From: Streptomyces sp. P9-A2
GTDB lineage: Bacteria > Actinomycetota > Actinomycetes > Streptomycetales > Streptomycetaceae
Assembly: GCF_036634175.1 (NCBI RefSeq)
Contig: NZ_JAZIFX010000001.1
Coordinates: 7,068,001 to 7,132,000, forward strand
Direction: 5' to 3'
DNA length: 64,000 bases
This document shows positions 10,445-19,703 of this stretch, piece by piece. The notes beneath the pieces were generated by a model, which saw only the letters and a program-made list of their open reading frames with translations, made no database searches and was not told the DNA's origin. Position numbers and translations under genes: made by a program. Each line of letters starts with the position of its first letter. The first letter of the stretch is position 1.

Positions 10445-13363
10445 CTATTCGAGGAGCTCCGCGTACGAGCCCATGGCCAGGGCGATGTCGGCCTGGGCCC
10501 AGAACCGGTGGTACGTGAAGGTGGGCGCGGCGCCGCCCGCCAGATAGGACTCGATCTTCGACCAGGCCGGGTCGTCCTCGTAGAAGGAACGGATCGAGTC
10601 GAACGTCGACGACGAGTTGATCGCGTCACCGTTGGGCATGGTGCCGGTCCAGCCGCTCGGGACGTGGAGGGGGTCGTCGAAGCGCTGGTAGTCGGCGCGG
10701 GTCTCCGGGACGGCGATGCCGAGGTCGTCCTGGTGGTTGTCCCACATGCCGTCGAGGAGTGCCTTCGCCGTGTCCGCGGCCTCGGTGTCGCCCGAGCGGT
10801 CCGCGTAGTACGTCAGCGTCTTGGCGTAGGCGGCGGCCACACCGACGTCGTTGGTGTAGTCGGCGACGGTGACGTGCAGCGAGCTGTTGGCTCCGGGGGA
10901 GGACGGGTTCCAGGTGGCGGGGCTGCCCGACCACTGGAGCGTCGACGGGACCCGGAAGGTGCCGTCCGGGTTGATCGTCGTCTCGGACAGCGCCCAGTCG
11001 ACCCATTTGTCGAGCACCGTCTTGGCGTTCGCGTCGCCGCTCTGCTGGTAGTACTCGGCGACCCGCTCCATGGACCACGCCTGGAAGCCGAACCACTGGT
11101 TGGACGGCGGGTCGTGGTAGACCGGCTTCTCGTCGTAGTACATGCCGTAGAACGTCGGTGTCCCGGCCGGCGGCGTCGCGTAGCGGCCCGCCCAGCTGTT
11201 GGTGGCGCCGCCCGCGATGGCGCCCTCGTCGGACTGCAGCCAGCGGTAGAACTCCAGTTGCCGGTCGAGGGACTTGTCCCAGTCCTGCGCGCCCGTCGCC
11301 GACTTCGGCTTCAGGGCGTCGTAGGAGCTGAGGGCGTAGGCGGCGAGGGGGTTCTGGTAGCCGCCGTGTGCGTGGCTGGAGCCGATGCGCCAGGCCCAGC
11401 CCGCCGAGGTGTCGGTCGCGCCGCCCCAGGCGTAGTACCAGGACATCAGGTAGTGCGAGGCGTCCTTGCCGCTGCCGGCCGGGCAGGAGGACGGGCTGGT
11501 GCAGTTCCCGACCTTCTTGAAGTACTTGTCGTACATGGAGTAGCGCAGGTAGTCGCCCATTTTGGCGGCCTTGGCGACGGTCGCGGAGATGTCGCCGCCG
11601 TTGCCCTGGTCCTTCGCCCACAGGTCCGCCCAGTAGGCGGCCTGCACCGCGCGCGCGTCGGCGTCCGGGGCGTTGGTGAACTTCCACTGCTTCGCGTAGG
11701 AGGCGTCCTGGGTGAACAGGTCCAGATAGCCGTTCGTGCCGCCGTACTTGAAGGCGTCGCAGGTGGGCTGCGGCACCGTTTCCCACACCGACTCCTGCGA
11801 GCCGCGCTGGAAGGTGTTGATGTACGAGGGCCCGGTCGCCGTCGGACCCGCCTCGCACTTGCCGGGCTCGTTGCCGTAGCCGTAGGTGTTGTCCACGTCC
11901 TGGAGCCAGTGCATACCGTAGACGTCGTCCGTGCCGTACGTGGACCTCAGCTCGGCGGCGATCGGGTCCGGGCCGACGGAGACGCCGGTGTCCAGCGGCG
12001 CCGGGTACTGCGCGGGGGTGTCGAGCTCGGGCGCGTACGTCGCCGGTTTCGAGGCGTTGTAGAAGGAGTTGGTCGGCTGGTCGGCGTGGGTCGGGATCAT
12101 GTACCGCTCCATGATGTCCCAGGCCCCGTTGAACTTCGACCAGTCACCGGTCACCTTGCCGTACATGGCCTGCAGCCACAGCAGATAGCTGTACGCCTCC
12201 GAGGTGGTCTCGTGGCCGTGGTCAGGCGCCTCGACGATCAGCGTCTCCACCGAGTGGTACGGGATGCCCTCGGGCGAGAAGTAGCCGTTCGCCGGATCGG
12301 TGATCTTCCCGTACAGCTCCAGGAAGCGCGCGTCGTACGCCTTCGTCGCACCCAGCTGCGTCACCGTGACCGCCGCCTTGCCGTGGCCCGGGGCCGACGA
12401 CTCGAAGACCGCCGAGCCGGTGCCCGAGGAGTCGGCGGCGACCGTGACCCTCTGCGCGGTGTCCCAGTTCGACGGCGTGAAGGTGAGTGAGGCGCCCGCG
12501 CTCACCGACAGACCGGAGTTGCCGCTCGCGCGGGTCGTCGCGACCGTGGTGTCGGCGCTCGGCCGAGTCGACAGTTTCACCTCATACGTGCCCGACTCGC
12601 CCTGTCGCACGCCCAGTTGGGACGGTGTCGCCACCACGGCCGGGCCGGAGGCGACGGTGATGCCGACCGGGGTCGAGTTCGCGGAGGCGCCCAGACTGTC
12701 GTACGCCTTCGCCGTCAGCGAATGACTGCCCACGGTCAATCCAGCGACGGAAAGAGTGAAGGGCGCGCTCGTGTCCGTGCCCAGCAGTTCGGTGTCGTCG
12801 TAGAACTCCACCTTGCTGATAGTGGCGTTGTCGGCCGCCGCCGCGGTCGCCGCGAGCGGGACCGGCTCCCCCCGTGTGTAGACGGCGCCGGCCGCCGGGC
12901 TGGTCAGTACGGCGATCGGCGGCTGGTGGGCCCCGGTGCAGGGGGTGCCGTTGATGGCGAAGGACGAGGGCGCCAAGTTGCTGCCGCTGTAGGAGAACTG
13001 CGCGCCGGTGGTGACGGCGTCGCCGGCCGCGATCCGCGCGTTGTACGCGGCGTTCTTCACGGTCACGGTCCTGCCGGACTGGGACCAGCTGCCGTTCCAG
13101 CCGTTCGCGAGCTGCTGGTTGCCTGCGTAGCCGTAGGTCAGCGTCCAGCCGTCGATGCTGTCCGTGCCGCGGTTGGTGAGGGTCAGATCCGCGGTGAAAC
13201 CGGAACCCCAGTCATTGGTGCGGTAGTCCACGCTGCACTGAACGGCCGCTGCCTGAGCGGGAGTCGATCCTGACGAGAGCATCGTCAGCGGAAGCGCGAG
13301 AGCGGCCGCCGCGGCGGTCCACAGTCGCCGGACGCCACGGCGTCCTCTGTGTGGGGGGCGCAT
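10445..13363 (-). CDS. Secreted GH48 processive cellulase with N-terminal CBM2
   Basis: A 972-residue extracellular cellobiohydrolase acting from the reducing end of cellulose. Domains in order: a signal peptide ending near AQA (residue 38-39); a CBM2 at about 41-144 ([32 protein letters not shown]); an Ig-like module at about 148-240 ([13 protein letters not shown]); a second beta-sandwich at about 243-335 ([20 protein letters not shown]); and the GH48 catalytic domain at about 338-972. The general-acid Glu is expected in [17 protein letters not shown], and the substrate tunnel contains [14 protein letters not shown] and [17 protein letters not shown]. The start ATG has AGGAGG upstream. A sigma-70-like promoter overlaps a perfect CebR box 50-90 bp upstream, so induction by cello-oligosaccharides is likely. 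It is divergent from the GH6 gene. Confidence 0.95.
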   Translation of the reverse strand: MRPPHRGRRGVRRLWTAAAAALALPLTMLSSGSTPAQAAAVQCSVDYRTNDWGSGFTADLTLTNRGTDSIDGWTLTYGYAGNQQLANGWNGSWSQSGRTVTVKNAAYNARIAAGDAVTTGAQFSYSGSNLAPSSFAINGTPCTGAHQPPIAVLTSPAAGAVYTRGEPVPLAATAAAADNATISKVEFYDDTELLGTDTSAPFTLSVAGLTVGSHSLTAKAYDSLGASANSTPVGITVASGPAVVATPSQLGVRQGESGTYEVKLSTRPSADTTVATTRASGNSGLSVSAGASLTFTPSNWDTAQRVTVAADSSGTGSAVFESSAPGHGKAAVTVTQLGATKAYDARFLELYGKITDPANGYFSPEGIPYHSVETLIVEAPDHGHETTSEAYSYLLWLQAMYGKVTGDWSKFNGAWDIMERYMIPTHADQPTNSFYNASKPATYAPELDTPAQYPAPLDTGVSVGPDPIAAELRSTYGTDDVYGMHWLQDVDNTYGYGNEPGKCEAGPTATGPSYINTFQRGSQESVWETVPQPTCDAFKYGGTNGYLDLFTQDASYAKQWKFTNAPDADARAVQAAYWADLWAKDQGNGGDISATVAKAAKMGDYLRYSMYDKYFKKVGNCTSPSSCPAGSGKDASHYLMSWYYAWGGATDTSAGWAWRIGSSHAHGGYQNPLAAYALSSYDALKPKSATGAQDWDKSLDRQLEFYRWLQSDEGAIAGGATNSWAGRYATPPAGTPTFYGMYYDEKPVYHDPPSNQWFGFQAWSMERVAEYYQQSGDANAKTVLDKWVDWALSETTINPDGTFRVPSTLQWSGSPATWNPSSPGANSSLHVTVADYTNDVGVAAAYAKTLTYYADRSGDTEAADTAKALLDGMWDNHQDDLGIAVPETRADYQRFDDPLHVPSGWTGTMPNGDAINSSSTFDSIRSFYEDDPAWSKIESYLAGGAAPTFTYHRFWAQADIALAMGSYAELLE

Positions 13364-13409
13364 GGTGCTGGTTCCTCCTGCGACTCGGAGAGGTCAAGGC
13401 TTGAACCAG

Positions 13410-13423
13410 TGGGAGCGCTCCCA
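13410..13423. promoter_or_regulatory. CebR operator at the GH48 promoter
   Basis: TGGGAGCGCTCCCA is a perfect 14-bp palindrome identical to the published CebR box of Streptomyces, which is bound by the LacI-family repressor CebR and released by cellobiose or cellotriose. It begins at the last base of the predicted -10 hexamer and so covers the likely transcription start. cebR itself is not in this window. Confidence 0.93.
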
Positions 13424-13451
13424 TAGTGGGGACGGGGTCAGGAGCGGTCAA
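13423..13451 (-). promoter_or_regulatory. GH48 promoter (-35 TTGACC, -10 CACTAT)
   Basis: On the minus strand TTGACC (13451-13446) and CACTAT (13428-13423) are separated by exactly 17 bp. The hexamers sit directly upstream of the CebR box, the right place for a repressible vegetative promoter. The 5' leader would be about 55 nt. Confidence 0.65.
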
Positions 13452-13552
13452 GCCTTGTGGAGAGTCGAAAAGATTCGATGGTCCGAGTTGAGTGAAAGTC
13501 AGCGACTCCCCTGTTCTTTGCCGTCACTTGGCGCTAGCTTCATGAGCACCAG

Positions 13553-13566
13553 TGGGAGCGGTTCCA
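13553..13566. promoter_or_regulatory. Degenerate CebR-type operator upstream of GH6
   Basis: TGGGAGCGGTTCCA differs from the consensus CebR box at two positions in the right half. It lies 49 bp before the small reading frame at 13615 and 382 bp before GH6. A possible -10 (TAGCTT, 13535-13540) lies just upstream, but its -35 is weak. The lower symmetry predicts weaker repression than at GH48. Confidence 0.7.
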
Positions 13567-13614
13567 TCAGTCGACGCGTCCGGCACGGCGCGTCCGAACT
13601 GCAAGGAGTCGCTC

Positions 13615-13836
13615 ATGCGGCACCCCCCGCGTTCAGTACTTTCAGCCCTGCTCCAGCCGTACGCGGTGGAGCACTCCGCCACGGCCTCCCCGAGGGACGC
13701 CGGCACCGGATCCGCGGTGTCCCGGCTCGACGGCACCACCCGTACCCCCGACGCGGGGACAGCGCACTCCCGTGGGACCCCTCATGGCCGGTCCGGCCCC
13801 CGAACATCCCGGACCGCGGACCGGACCCCGTCCTGA
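13615..13836 (+). CDS. 73-codon reading frame in the GH6 leader, possible leader peptide or gene remnant
   Basis: An ATG with a good ribosome-binding site (AAGGAG, 7 nt upstream) opens a 73-codon frame that starts MRHPPRSVLSALLQPY and ends 111 bp before the GH6 start. Third positions are almost all G or C over the first 50 codons, as in real Streptomyces genes, then the bias fades. No domain, signal peptide or homologue is recognised. It lies between the CebR-like operator and GH6, so it would be on the GH6 transcript. It may be a translated leader, the stump of a gene lost by deletion, or chance in GC-rich DNA. The remainder of the 584-bp GH48-GH6 interval holds only the promoters and operators already listed. 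Confidence 0.4.
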   Translation: MRHPPRSVLSALLQPYAVEHSATASPRDAGTGSAVSRLDGTTRTPDAGTAHSRGTPHGRSGPRTSRTADRTPS

Positions 13837-13947
13837 TCCTGAGCCCCGAGGCACCCCCACGCCGTACGGCACCGGGGCGCGCGAGCCACGCGCGCCCCGA
13901 CGGACAGCCCTCTTCGGACACCCCCAACGGATAGGAAACCCGCACTC

Positions 13948-15669
13948 ATGAGTCGCACGAGAACCGCGCTCCTCGCTGCCATGGCGCTGGTCGCCGGTGC
14001 CGCCGGGACGGCCTACGCCGCCGTCCCCGGCGACGTCGGCGCCGCCGCCGTCCCCTGCACCGTCGTCTACCAGGTGCAGAACCAGTGGGACACCGGCTTC
14101 ACCGCAGCCGTGACCGTCACCAACCTCGGTGCCGCCAAGTCGTCGTGGGCGGTGAAGTGGTCCTACGCCGGCAACCAGCGGGTCACCAGCGGCTGGAACG
14201 CCAAGGTCACCCAGTCCGGCAGCAACGTCACCGCCGCCAACGAGTCCTACAACGGCACGCTGGCGACCGGTGGTTCGGCCAGCTTCGGCTTCCAGGGCAC
14301 CTACAGCGGAAGCAACGCGATTCCCGCCACCTTCACCCTCGACGGTGTCACGTGCAACGTCGACGGCGGCGGCCCGACCGACCCCACGGACCCGACCGAT
14401 CCGACCGGCCCCGGCGACCGGGTCAACAACCCGTACAGCGGCGCCAAAGTGTACGTGAACCCCGAGTGGTCCGCGAAGGCCGCCGCCGAGCCGGGCGGCA
14501 ACCGCATCGCCGGCCAGCCCACCGGCGTCTGGCTGGACCGCATCGCCGCCATCAACGGCGTGAACGGCGGCATGGGCCTGCGCGACCACCTCGACGCGGC
14601 ACTCGCGCAGAAGGGCTCCGGCGAACTCGTCATCCAGCTGGTCATCTACAACCTGCCCGGCCGTGACTGTGCCGCCCTCGCCTCCAACGGCGAACTCGGC
14701 CCGACGGAGATCGGCCGCTACAAGACCGAGTACATCGACCCGATCGCCGCGATCCTCGCCGACGCGAAGTACGCCTCACTGCGGATCGTCACCACCGTCG
14801 AGATCGACTCCCTGCCCAACCTCGTCACCAACACCGGCAGCCGGGCCACCGCGACGCCGCAGTGCGACGTGATGAAGGCCAACGGCAACTACGTCAAGGG
14901 CGTCGGCTACGCCCTGAACAAGCTCGGCGACGTGGGGAACGTGTACAACTACGTCGACGCCGGCCACCACGGCTGGATCGGCTGGGACGACAACTTCGGC
15001 GCCTCCGCGGACGTGTTCCACGACGCGGCCACCGCCGAGGGCGCGACCCCCTCCGACGTCCACGGCTTCATCACCAACACCGCCAACTACAGCGCGCTGA
15101 AAGAGAACAACTTCACCATCAACGACTCCGTGGCCGGCAAGTCGGCCCGCGAGTCCAAGTGGGTCGACTGGAACCGGTACGTCGACGAACTGGGCTTCGC
15201 CCAGGCCTTCCGCAACGAACTCGTCTCGACCGGCTTCGGCACGAACATCGGCATGCTGATCGACACCTCCCGCAACGGCTGGGGAGGCACCGCCCGGCCC
15301 GCCGGACCGGGCGCGACGACCAGCGTCGACACCTACATCGACGGTGGACGCTACGACCGCCGCATCCACATCGGCAACTGGTGCAACCAGTCGGGCGCCG
15401 GACTCGGCGAACGCCCGAAGGCGGCACCGGAGACCGGTATCGACGCCTACGTGTGGATGAAGCCCCCGGGCGAGTCCGACGGGGCCAGCAAGGCCATCCC
15501 GAACGACGAGGGCAAGGGCTTCGACCGGATGTGCGACCCGACCTACACGGGCACCCCGCGCAACGGGAACAACCTCACCGGCGCCCTGCCGGACGCCCCG
15601 GTCTCCGGTCACTGGTTCTCGGCCCAGTTCCAGCAGCTCATGCGAAACGCGTACCCGACGCTGCCCTGA
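13948..15669 (+). CDS. Secreted GH6 cellulase with N-terminal CBM2
   Basis: A 573-residue extracellular 1,4-beta-cellobiohydrolase or endoglucanase acting from the non-reducing end. The signal peptide (ALLAAMALVAGAAGTAYA) is followed by a CBM2 at about 36-133 (CTVVYQVQNQWDTGFTA, SGWNAKVTQSG, CNV). A (DPT)n linker with PTDPTDPTDPTGPGD leads to the GH6 barrel from about 155 to the end. The catalytic-acid loop is YNLPGRDCAALASNGE. Further family signatures are VDAGHHGWIGWDDN, IDTSRNGWGG and NWCNQSGAGLGERP. AGGAA precedes the ATG. It is divergent from GH48 with a weaker CebR-like site upstream. Together with GH48 it supplies exo-activities from both chain ends, a classic synergistic pair. Confidence 0.95.
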   Translation: MSRTRTALLAAMALVAGAAGTAYAAVPGDVGAAAVPCTVVYQVQNQWDTGFTAAVTVTNLGAAKSSWAVKWSYAGNQRVTSGWNAKVTQSGSNVTAANESYNGTLATGGSASFGFQGTYSGSNAIPATFTLDGVTCNVDGGGPTDPTDPTDPTGPGDRVNNPYSGAKVYVNPEWSAKAAAEPGGNRIAGQPTGVWLDRIAAINGVNGGMGLRDHLDAALAQKGSGELVIQLVIYNLPGRDCAALASNGELGPTEIGRYKTEYIDPIAAILADAKYASLRIVTTVEIDSLPNLVTNTGSRATATPQCDVMKANGNYVKGVGYALNKLGDVGNVYNYVDAGHHGWIGWDDNFGASADVFHDAATAEGATPSDVHGFITNTANYSALKENNFTINDSVAGKSARESKWVDWNRYVDELGFAQAFRNELVSTGFGTNIGMLIDTSRNGWGGTARPAGPGATTSVDTYIDGGRYDRRIHIGNWCNQSGAGLGERPKAAPETGIDAYVWMKPPGESDGASKAIPNDEGKGFDRMCDPTYTGTPRNGNNLTGALPDAPVSGHWFSAQFQQLMRNAYPTLP

Positions 15670-15885
15670 CCGGCGGTCCGACCGGCCGGCCGACCTCCGG
15701 CTGACTCCGTTCCACCGATGGACCCCGGTCCGCCGGGGGCCGGGCCGCGCGCCCGTTCCCCGGCGGATCCCTCACGCCCGTACGGGCGATTTCGGGAAAC
15801 CGCTTTGCCGGAGCGGCAACAATACTGGCCTCTCTCCGGTGCGTCGGCCCACCCTGTCCGCATCCCAGCGGAGAGGCTGACCCCC

Positions 15886-16809
15886 ATGGCGTACCACGAC
15901 CACCCCCACGGCGAGCACCGGCACGGCGAGCGGCACGGCCACCACCACGGCCACCGCACCACGGACACCGGGACCGGCTGGGCGAAGAGGGCCTCCCTGC
16001 TCGAATCGGAGGCCGAACTGTTCACGCCCCTGTACGAACGGGCCCTCGGCTGGCTCGCGAAGGAGGTGACGGAGCCGGGACTGATCGTGGACGCGGGCAG
16101 CGGGCCGGGCGTCATCTCGTGCCTGTTCGCCGAGGTCTTCGAGGGCGCCCGCATCGTGGCCGCCGACGGCTCCGCCCCGCTGCTCGAACGGGCGGCGGAG
16201 CGCGCCGCTCGCTACGGCGCCGGCGACCGCTTCGGCACCCTCGCCGGTGAACTTCCCGGTGTGCTCGACGAACTGGAGTACCCGGCCGACCTGTTGTGGG
16301 CCGGCCGCGGCGTCCATCACCTGGGCGACCAGCGCGCCGCACTCGCCGCCTTCGCCGCCCGGCTCGCGCCCGGCGGCACGCTGGCCGTCATGGAGGGCGG
16401 CCTGCCCGCCCGGTACCTGCCGCGTGACATCGGCATCGGCAGGCCGGGACTCCAGGCCCGCATCGACGCCGTGGAGGCCGACCGGTTCACCCGCATGCGC
16501 ACCGAACTGCCGGGCTCCGTCGCGCACACCGAGGACTGGCCCGCCCTGCTGGCCGCGGCCGGACTGCACCACAGCCGCTCCCGCACCTTCCTCCTCGACC
16601 TCCCCGCCCCGGCCGGCGACCGCGTCCGTGCCCACGTCGTCGCGACCCTCACCCGCACCCGCGACAGACTCGCCGGGGAACTGGACACCGACGACCGCGC
16701 CACCCTCGACCGTCTCCTGGACCCGGCCGACGAGGCGAGCCTGCACCACCGCCCCGACGTCTTCTTCCTGGCGGCCCACACGGTCCACACGGCCGTCCGC
16801 CCGGTCTGA
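15886..16809 (+). CDS. Class I methyltransferase with a histidine-rich N-terminus
   Basis: A 307-residue protein. The first 25 residues are about 40 percent His (HDHPHGEHRHGERHGHHHG), then a SAM-binding Rossmann domain follows: IVDAGSGPGVISCLFAEVF (motif I), IVAADGSAPLLERA (motif II), and AARLAPGGTLAVMEGG (motif III). A helical C-terminal domain (about 210-307) resembles those of small-molecule methyltransferases. The His run could bind metal ions or be a non-catalytic tail; the substrate is unknown. GGAGAGG lies upstream of the ATG. It stands alone, between GH6 and the SDR gene. Confidence 0.82.
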   Translation: MAYHDHPHGEHRHGERHGHHHGHRTTDTGTGWAKRASLLESEAELFTPLYERALGWLAKEVTEPGLIVDAGSGPGVISCLFAEVFEGARIVAADGSAPLLERAAERAARYGAGDRFGTLAGELPGVLDELEYPADLLWAGRGVHHLGDQRAALAAFAARLAPGGTLAVMEGGLPARYLPRDIGIGRPGLQARIDAVEADRFTRMRTELPGSVAHTEDWPALLAAAGLHHSRSRTFLLDLPAPAGDRVRAHVVATLTRTRDRLAGELDTDDRATLDRLLDPADEASLHHRPDVFFLAAHTVHTAVRPV

Positions 16810-16870
16810 CCCGTGCCGTCCGTCCGGCCCGGGTGACCAGGTCTCGAGAGCCCGGTCCGGCGGCGCGAGC

Positions 16871-16901
16871 TTGACTTGAAGCGCTCTCCAAGTGATGTAC
16901 T
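16871..16901 (+). promoter_or_regulatory. Putative promoter and LacI-type operator of the SDR gene
   Basis: TTGACT (16871-16876) and TGTACT (16896-16901) make a -35/-10 pair with a rather long 19-bp spacer. The spacer carries an imperfect 16-bp palindrome (16876-16891) centred near AGCGCT, the core typical of LacI-family operators. It matches the CebR box at only about 10 of 14 positions, so a different LacI-type regulator is more likely. Confidence 0.45.
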
Positions 16902-16932
16902 CCCCGCTACTCGACGACACACAGGGGGATCC

Positions 16933-17634
16933 ATGACCGACTCACCGGTCACGCTCATCACCGGCGGGGGCAGTGGCATCGGCGCCGCAGTGGCCCGGCG
17001 GCTGCTGGACGCGGGGGAGCGGGTGGCCGTCACGGGCCGCGGCGAGGAGCGGCTGCGCGGCTTCGCGAAGGAGCTGGGGGAGCCGGAAGGGCTGGTGACG
17101 ATCCCCGGGAACGCGGCCGAGTACGACGACGTGTGGTCGGCGGTCGACACCGCGCTGAAGGCATTCGGTCGACTGGACACAGTCGTCGCCAACGCCGGTT
17201 TCGCCACCCACGATTCGGTCGCCGAGGGCGACCCCGCCGGGTGGACCGAGATGGTGCTGACCAACGTTCTCGGCCCCGCCCTGCTGATCAGGGCCTCCAT
17301 CGACGCCCTGAAGGAGACCCGCGGACGGATCGTCCTGGTCGGTAGCGTCGCCGGGTTCGTGCCGACGCCGGGAAACCTCTACGGTGCGACGAAGTGGGCG
17401 GTGACCGGGCTCGCCGAGAATGCCCGGCGGGAGGTCACCGAGTGGGGCGTCGGGGTCACCCTCGTCGCGCCCGGCCGCGTGGAGACCCCTTTCTGGGACT
17501 CCTACGGCAGCCTCCCGCCCGGCCATCTGCTCACCGCCGACCAGATCGCGGAGTCGATCGTGTGGGCGATGCGGCAGCCGACCGGAGTGGACGTCAACAC
17601 CGTGGTCGTCCGTCCCGTGGGCCAGCCCAACTGA
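16933..17634 (+). CDS. Short-chain dehydrogenase/reductase
   Basis: A 233-residue classical SDR. TGGGSGIG (residues about 10-17) binds NAD(P)H, NAG at about 96-98 is the structural motif, a Ser in VLVGSVAG and the pair YGATK form the catalytic Ser-Tyr-Lys set. The Arg at the end of strand 2 (VAVTGRGEERL) suggests NADP(H). The substrate cannot be read from the sequence. It is monocistronic: a putative regulated promoter lies upstream and a very strong hairpin downstream. Confidence 0.88.
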   Translation: MTDSPVTLITGGGSGIGAAVARRLLDAGERVAVTGRGEERLRGFAKELGEPEGLVTIPGNAAEYDDVWSAVDTALKAFGRLDTVVANAGFATHDSVAEGDPAGWTEMVLTNVLGPALLIRASIDALKETRGRIVLVGSVAGFVPTPGNLYGATKWAVTGLAENARREVTEWGVGVTLVAPGRVETPFWDSYGSLPPGHLLTADQIAESIVWAMRQPTGVDVNTVVVRPVGQPN

Positions 17635-17670
17635 CGAGCCCCGCCCGGTCAAACGGCCGGACAGGGGGGG

Positions 17671-17708
17671 GCGGCGGCCTTCCCCCTCGGGAGGGGGAAG
17701 GCCGCCGC
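17671..17708. terminator. Strong bidirectional terminator hairpin
   Basis: A perfect 18-bp inverted repeat, gcggcggccttccccctc at 17671-17688 with its complement at 17691-17708, between the convergent SDR and aldo/keto reductase genes. The minimal loop is made by opening the innermost pair. Confidence 0.9.
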
Positions 17709-17746
17709 CGTGTCCGTGGCCCGAAAGGCCCGGGCGGGTGCGGAGG

Positions 17747-18574
17747 TCAGTTCACCGTCGCCGGGTCCGGGCCCAGACGGCGGTCCTCGTCGAGGGCGCT
17801 GATCGCCGCGAGGTCCTCCGCGTCCAGGCTGAAGCCGAACACGTCGATGTTCTCCTTGATCCGCGACGGCGTCACCGACTTGGGGATGACGATGTTGCCG
17901 AGCTGGAGGTGCCAGCGCAGCACGACCTGCGCCGCGGTACGCCCGTGCTTGCGGGCGATGGCCACGATCGCCGGGACTTCCAGCAGGTCCTTGCCCTGAC
18001 CGAGTGGCGACCATGCCTCCGTGGCGATGCCCCGCTCCGCGTGGTACTCCCGCGCGGCGGACTGCTGGAGATGCGGGTGCAGCTCGATCTGGTTGACGGC
18101 CGGTACGACCGACGTCTCCTCGAGCAGGCGCTCCAGGTACTCGGGCAGGAAGTTGGACACGCCGATGGCACGGACCCGGCCCTCGGCGTACAGCTTCTCG
18201 AACGCCCGGTACGTGTCGACATAGCGGTCGCGGGCCGGTGTCGGCCAGTGGATGAGGTACAGGTCCACGTAGTCCAGGCCGAGCTTGGACAGGGAGGCGT
18301 CGAAACCGCGCAGGGTGGCGTCGTACCCCTGGGCGTCGTTCCAGAGCTTGGTGGTGACGAAGAGGTCCTCGCGGGGAACGCCCGAGGCGGCGACGGCCCT
18401 GCCGGTGCCCTCCTCGTTGCCGTACGCCGCAGCGGTGTCGATGCTGCGATAGCCCGCCTCCAGCGCCGCCGCGACGGCCGTCTCGGCTTCGGCGTCCGGT
18501 ACCTGCCAGACGCCGAAACCCAGTTGGGGCATCGCGACGCCGTTGTTCAGGGTGATCGGGGGGACCATGCTCAC
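17747..18574 (-). CDS. Aldo/keto reductase (AKR5-type)
   Basis: A 275-residue cytosolic NADPH-dependent TIM-barrel reductase. Conserved elements: LGFGVWQVP, AYRSIDTAAAYGNEEG-type strand with catalytic Asp and Tyr (here GYRSIDTAAAYGNE), the Lys in VTTKLWN, the His in LIHWPTP, SNF in IGVSNFLPEYL, and the cofactor loop IPKSVTPSRIKEN. Relatives act as 2,5-diketo-gluconate reductases or general aldehyde reductases. I chose the GTG at 18574 because AAGGA is 10 nt upstream; an ATG two codons later (18568) is an alternative. It is convergent with the SDR gene. Confidence 0.9.
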   Translation of the reverse strand: MSMVPPITLNNGVAMPQLGFGVWQVPDAEAETAVAAALEAGYRSIDTAAAYGNEEGTGRAVAASGVPREDLFVTTKLWNDAQGYDATLRGFDASLSKLGLDYVDLYLIHWPTPARDRYVDTYRAFEKLYAEGRVRAIGVSNFLPEYLERLLEETSVVPAVNQIELHPHLQQSAAREYHAERGIATEAWSPLGQGKDLLEVPAIVAIARKHGRTAAQVVLRWHLQLGNIVIPKSVTPSRIKENIDVFGFSLDAEDLAAISALDEDRRLGPDPATVN

Positions 18575-18711
18575 GAGCTCTCGATCCTTCGGTCGGGGTC
18601 CGGTGGAACTCCCATGGTCAACGATCATCGTCCGTGATGCATTCCTGACGGCACAATTCGTGTGCCGTGAGCGCACTTCCGGGGCGCGGAGCACCACCGT
18701 GCGGCGCTACC

Positions 18712-19686
18712 TCACGTGCGGTACAGCGCCTCGACCTCTTCCTCGTAGGCTTTCTCGATCGCCCTGCGCTTCAGCTTCAGCGACGGCGTGAGCAGCCCGT
18801 GCTCCTCGGTGAACGGCTGCGCCAGAATCCGGAAGGTCCGGATCGACTCCGCCTGCGAGAGCAGGGTGTTGGCCGTCACCACCGCCCGCCGCACCTCCGC
18901 CTCCAGCGCCGCGTCCCGCACCAGTTCGGCCGATGACAGGCCCGGCTCGCCGCGCATCGACAGCCAGTGCTCGACCACCTCCGTGTCCAGGGTGACCAGG
19001 GCGGCGACGTACGGGCGGTCGTTGCCGACGACGATGCACTGGTTCACCAGCGGATGGTCCCGCACCCGCTGCTCCAGCAGCCCCGGCGAGACGCTCTTGC
19101 CGCCCGAGGTCACCAGGATCTCCTTCGTGCGCCCGGTGATGGTGAGATAGCCGTCCTCGTCCAGGGAACCCAGGTCGCCGGTGGCCGGCCAGCCGTCGCG
19201 CAGGGTCTCGCCGGTGGCCCTGGGATGGTTGAGACAGCCCTGGAAGACGGTGCCGCCGTTGAGCCAGATCTCGCCGTCGTCCCCGAGACGCACGCTCACC
19301 CCCGGAATGGGCCGGCCGACCGTGCCGTACCGGGTCCGCTCGGGCGGGTTGGCGGTGGCGGCCGCCGTCGACTCGGTCAGCCCGTACCCCTCGTAGACAT
19401 GTACGCCCGCGCCCGCGAAGAACAGCCCGAGCCGGCGGTCCATCGCCGAACCGCCCGACATGGCGTGCCGGATCCTCCCGCCCATCGCGTCGCGGATCTT
19501 CGCGTAGACCAGTTTGTCGAACAGCTGATGCCGCATCCGCAGGGACGCCGAGGGGCCGGGCCCGATGCCCCAGGCTTTCGCCTCGACGGCGTCCGCGTAC
19601 CTGACGGCCACCTCGACGGCCCGCTCGAACGGCCCCGAGCGGCCCTCCCGCTCCGCCTTGCGCCGGCCGGATCCCGGGCGGTACCC
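18712..19686 (-). pseudogene. C-terminal half of a long-chain acyl-CoA synthetase (AMP-binding family)
   Basis: Homology to FadD15-like long-chain fatty acid-CoA ligases begins abruptly at about 19680 (RRKAEREGRSGPFERAVEVA) and runs to a normal C-terminus (SLKLKRRAIEKAYEEEVEALY). Present: the A5-like motif YEGYGLTESTAA, GRPIPGVSVRLGDDGEI, TGDLGSLDEDGYLTITGR and the A10 region. The first 250-300 residues, with the P-loop-like YTSGTTG motif and the first half of the adenylation domain, are absent. The space they should occupy is the 3' end of a same-strand LysR gene, whose stop lies 18-35 bp away. The frame reads through the LysR gene only as a non-coding shadow. A deletion or rearrangement removed the 5' half, so activity is very unlikely. 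Confidence 0.85.
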
Positions 19687-19703
19687 CGGTCGGCGGGTCC
19701 CGG

